A stretch of DNA of 64,000 nucleotides from Chondrosia reniformis (taxonomy: Eukaryota; Porifera; Demospongiae; Chondrillida; Chondrillidae), in contig OX359201.1 of NCBI GenBank assembly GCA_947172415.1, positions 1,612,001 to 1,676,000 of the forward strand, given 5' to 3'. Shown here in pieces: positions 60,221 through 64,000 of this stretch. The notes beneath the pieces were generated by a model. That model saw only the letters and a program-made list of their open reading frames with translations, ran no database searches and was not told where the DNA came from. Made by a program: the position numbers and the translations under genes. How positions within the stretch are numbered: the stretch's first letter is position 1; the number at the start of each line of letters is the position of its first letter.

Positions 60221-61740
60221 CAAAGGTGAGATAAAGCGTTTTTGTATACGTCCCCGTCAAGTTTGAGGCAGAGTTGTTCCTATATATATTGATGCGAAAG
60301 ACTGAATTCGTTTGGTCATAGATAAACGAACAAAAACTAATAAAATAATTGTTCGTTTATCTATGGTTTGGTCGACCGTATTACTTTGGTAATTTAAGCT
60401 CTGTCTTCTCTTCTTACGTTATCTGTTAATATTTTTACTTGTCCTTGTGTAGGAATAAGGAATGTTTGTTGCGATCATTATGAGAATAAAGCCTTGTTGA
60501 GTGTCAGCAACATGAATTTACTAATTTCCTATTTATACTGAATTGTATTCCCATTCCTCATGTATTGCTGATGAAGACCTCTGTTTTGAAACGTCTAGAA
60601 TTAGTAAATTCACATGCATGTTGCTGACGTTCAACAAGGCTTTATTGTTATCCATGTGTACTATATATATACATTAACGAAATTGCTCATAGCGAAATTG
60701 CTCATAGCGAATGTCTATAAGTATAGTGAAATACTTTGTTAGCTAATTACACTCAAGTACACTACACAGTGCAAGTTATACTAGCAAATATATAAAATAT
60801 TAACACGGTACAAGTTCCAATTATAGGAGATCCAAGTGACTATATATGTAATATTAAAATTACAATCAAGTACTAGCTACACAGTGCAAGTTAGAAATTC
60901 AAGTGACCCCTAGGATAATCAGTATTTTAAATAGTACATATGTAGTTACAGGCTTTGAAATCCTCAACTTCTGCATAGAGAGTAGTAGCTGATACAGATC
61001 ATCCAATTGCAAGCTAGAACACATGGCCTACCAATTACCTTTTCACACCTTAGTATAGACTGAAGATGATGCATCTGCATGCCATATATCAACAAAGGTT
61101 CCAGTCTTAAAGGGGTCTCAGCTAATGACCACAGCATATTTGATTTGCATTGTGAGGGAGCTAAGAATACCGACGGTCGGTTGCATGCATGCATTCGCAT
61201 AATCAACAGGGTTAGAGACCATTTTGTAACTGGTCATTACACACATACATGGTGTTCAAAGCAAGAATACATATATATGTATTGTCTGTTAAAAAATTAT
61301 CAATAAACAAAGAATTATATACATACCCACAGGAATGTACTATTACATAATATCACCCAAAGACATTAAGATTGAACTCAAATTAGAATATTATATACGT
61401 CCATTTTGGAAAATCATTTATGGTATAAACAAGTATTTCGAGTTTAAAAATTCGTGGGGCTGCCGCCCCCCGAATTAACTCGAACTACTTGGCCGCATCG
61501 TTGGGATTTAATATATATACTCGTAATACTAACGATTGAGGACGCTTAAGTGTCCTGAACTTTATAAATAACGATGAAAAAGCTTCGTTAACTAAAGCTT
61601 CCTGAACGCCGCCATTTGCAAAAACGATATATTGACGTATAAATTAAGTGTTACAATAGTTGCGTATGAACTCGTATTATACATTAATTAATTATAGATT
61701 ACGTATACCTTAGTATATTGTAACTTGCACTGTATAAATA

Positions 61741-61790
61741 CAATACACATCGCTTCCATGTTTGGGCAAACATGGAAGCGATGTGTATTG
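61741..61790. repeat. Near-perfect 50-bp palindrome
   Basis: Two 24-bp arms (CAATACACATCGCTTCCATG, then TTTG) are perfect reverse complements around a 2-bp centre. It would extrude as a cruciform. Origin unknown, probably a small fold-back element. Confidence 0.9.
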
Positions 61791-62105
61791 TTAAGTCACT
61801 GAAATTTGAGGCAGTATATATTTATTTGTGTATTGTTAGCCTTATATGATCATTGTCTTGTTTCATTGCTTTTTCTAGATGTGATATATAGGTACTGTTG
61901 CAGGGACTGCCATCTCTACTTCTCATTTAACTTTTTAAATGTTTGACTATGTATAAGGTTCATATAATATGCATGTGGGAATCCATTTATAATAATAACG
62001 TAAAGTATAATGCAATATAACTCGTATAATACACTTTGAATGGAATGTGCAGATGTATATACAAGTGAAAAAAAAACAAATTAGTCACTATATATCCACT
62101 AAAAA

Positions 62106-64000
62106 TTAATTTTGATATTTCTCTAAGAATTGATCAATTCTCTTTGCTAGTTCCTGATGAGTTGACCTTGTTGTGTCACTCTTTAGAACATCAGAGAGAC
62201 TCTGCAGTTTGGCTAGACTTAGGTCGTCGTACAGGAGGATAAACAGGTTGGCATTAGCTCTATCTAGTGAAGTGTTGAGATCGATTTTCTCATAATTAGA
62301 CCTCGAGATGATCTTCTTAGCAAGAAGCTGATCTGATATCTGACGTACATCACAGTTATTACGGAGAAAGTCATTGAACCTCTCACTGCATAAGAAGTTC
62401 TTAATGTGGTCTTCATTTAAACCACAGCCACCTACAGTAGACATTTTGAACCAAGAATTTTAATTATAAATCACCAAAGTACAAAGGTATACCTTGATCT
62501 CTGTAAATAGTTGTATCTTGAGATTTGCTCTCTCCTCCTTTGCTTGTCTGCTCCTCAAGAACCCAGTACTCCTCAGGGTCATTACATTTGTTACTTGAAG
62601 CTGTCTGCAGAGTAAACTATTGAAATGATAATAATTATAGCTGTAAAATACAAACAAACTACACATGTGATAAAAATAAGAAGTCAGACAAATTAGATTT
62701 GCTACATACAGAGGTGACTCACTGTTGCTTCAGTGTTTTCAACTGGAAAGAACCAGACCTTTCTAACAGGTACTGAATGCAGCTGTCTACATCTTCCCTT
62801 TGGTCTGGTACACTTTAGTGTCACACCAGCTTTAGATTCAGACAGTAGGGCCAAGTGGGGAGAACCCTTTTGACAATCGCAGATAAAGCCAACTTGAAGA
62901 TTGACTTTCTTCAGGAACTCCTCACCCATTACGGATCCACTGACTGCCTTAATTCCTTCTTTTACATCACCTTGAATGGCAGCACAATGATCATGAAGCT
63001 TCTTCAAATCAGCAGGACCTGGACCTTTCTTACTGAAGATGAAACTTTCAAAGCAAAAGACAGCTACCTCAATCCTTCCAGGCTTGTCTATCAGGAATAC
63101 CTCCAGATTACCATAGGTGTACCTGATGGTGGACCGATCAGAATCATAAGGACATGTATCCCACTCGTCCTTGTCTGCTAAATGGACAGCTAACTGGCAG
63201 AAGATGCTTCTGGGCAGATCAAGCAGATTCTCACTGAAGGCATTCTCTTTGAAATTGAAGGCAAAGCAAAGAGGCTGCACGGTTGGGCAATCAGGAATCT
63301 CAATATGGCCTTTAGGTAGGACCGTAGGCATGAAGAACCTCCCTGGTCCAATTTCAGCTGTGAAGGAGAGGTTCTGCAGTACTTGAAGAAGCCATTCACT
63401 TGGGGTTTCTTCACTGATCCTAACTTCTTTAAAAAGCTCTTGATAATCTCTCTCATTAATTATTCCCTCTTTTTTGAATCTCTTAGTTGCAACACGCTGA
63501 GGATTACGTGGATGAAATCGAATTATGAGAAGCTTTGAAATCTCCTTGTACAGAAAGGTCACATCTGTACACACCCAATTGGATTCAAGGGGAACTCCTT
63601 GCAGCTCATAGTAGGCAAAGAAGCCAAAGTGGTGGAACAATCGAAGTAGTGCCAGAAACTGATCATCTGCTTGATAACCATCAATGTAGCCATTGGAGAG
63701 ACAAAATTTTTTGAGGTCTTGGCACTTGATGAAATGGTGTGGGGTTCGCTTTGTAATAAGATCCAGGAAAAACCACATCAAAGGCATTTCCAATTGAAGG
63801 CAGGCCTCCTTGTTGGAGATAAAGGAGCGAAGAAGGTTGAGGTAGTCCCGATCCTCTTTTGTAGCAGGATGGTCTTGTGAGAGGTACATGAGATTGTTGA
63901 CAAGAAAGGCAGTCTGGTCTGGAGCATGAACAAGGTGCTCACGATAAGGCTTTGAATTCAGCTCCTTCAAATGGGATTCAATGGAATGAAGGATTTCTTG
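62106..64000 (-). CDS. COR-like domain plus CARD-like death-fold protein, 3' part
   Basis: Exons 64000(open)-62723, 62604-62493 and 62431-62106 join in phase. The frame is open to the right edge, so the 5' part is missing. The first exon gives about 426 residues with a winged-helix pattern like the COR region of ROCO proteins: LFHHFGFFAYYELQG, then WVCTDVTFLYKEISKLL, then GIINERDYQELF and RFFMPTVLP. A second globular part follows, ending VWFFPVENTEAT. A short linker exon (NKCNDPEEYW) leads to the last 108 residues, which fit a six-helix CARD: LNEDHIKNFLCSERFNDFL, then LLAKKIISRSNYEKI, then LQSLSDVLKSD, ending FLEKYQN. CARDs assemble signalling complexes by homotypic contact. A Roc GTPase or other sensor domain would be expected upstream, outside the window. 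Confidence 0.6.

Larger units (their letters stand above)
59138..62105. other. Gene-poor interval with fold-back repeats
   Basis: No supported multi-exon gene. It holds hairpins at 60317-60365 (17-bp arms), 60487-60647 (long arms with CAGCAACATG and CATGTTGCTG) and a 24-bp-arm palindrome at 61741-61790 (CAATACACATCGCTTCCATG). A CRE-like TGACGT/ACGTCA pair sits at 60101-60119. Positions 61870-61930 match decayed repeats at 16370 and 51490. Confidence 0.6.

Overview
The window looks like nuclear DNA of an early-branching animal, most likely a demosponge of the Amphimedon type. This is an inference. It rests on AT-rich sequence with many short GT-AG introns, a cilium gene (CFAP44) and an ER ubiquitin ligase (RNF170) with clear animal homologues, Ig/FN3 receptors, a two-domain receptor tyrosine phosphatase, a COR-plus-CARD immune-type protein, TTAGGG-type telomeric units and very many short inverted-repeat elements. 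Almost all genes are split. I built the gene models by hand from splice sites and reading-frame phase. Every model that is complete here closes to a multiple of three.

Layout. 4-10025 (-): 5' part of CFAP44 in 17 exons, cut by the left edge. 10092-12660 (+): complete RNF170, head to head with CFAP44 across 66 bp. 13168-16191 (-): complete Ig/FN3 receptor A (635 aa). 16800-17870 (-): broken copies of the same receptor family. 18037-27075: a 9-kb CACTA-type DNA transposon with CACTG/CAGTG ends and a TAC target duplication. It encodes a transposase of about 1042 aa (-) and a divergent second protein (+), and carries nested elements. 27492-30959 (+): a PH plus PTB-like adaptor of 592 aa whose tail holds ten 12-residue tyrosine repeats. 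31340-31670: another 3' relic of the receptor family. 32750-37147 (-): complete receptor C (627 aa). 38579-50950 (-): a receptor tyrosine phosphatase of 1217 aa in 24 exons. 51999-58183 (-): a 474-aa type I membrane protein with two Ig domains outside and a PARP-type ADP-ribosyltransferase domain inside. 59138-62105: mostly repeats. 62106-64000 (-): 3' part of a gene for a COR-like domain followed by a CARD-like death-fold domain, cut by the right edge.

How they may work together. Receptors A and C and the phosphatase share one ectodomain plan (Ig, a second Ig-like exon with a YFPRNSF signature, three FN3 exons, one membrane helix), with the same leader-exon phases. All three carry an NPxY motif just inside the membrane (NPAY, NPAY, NPPY), which is the classical ligand of PTB domains. 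The gene lying between receptors A and C encodes a probable PTB adaptor with a tyrosine-rich tail. The block therefore reads like a local tyrosine-signalling module: receptors, docking adaptor and phosphatase. Next to it sit an Ig-ADP-ribosyltransferase receptor and a CARD protein. An immune or self-recognition role is only a hypothesis. The most unusual single gene is the Ig-TM-PARP receptor.
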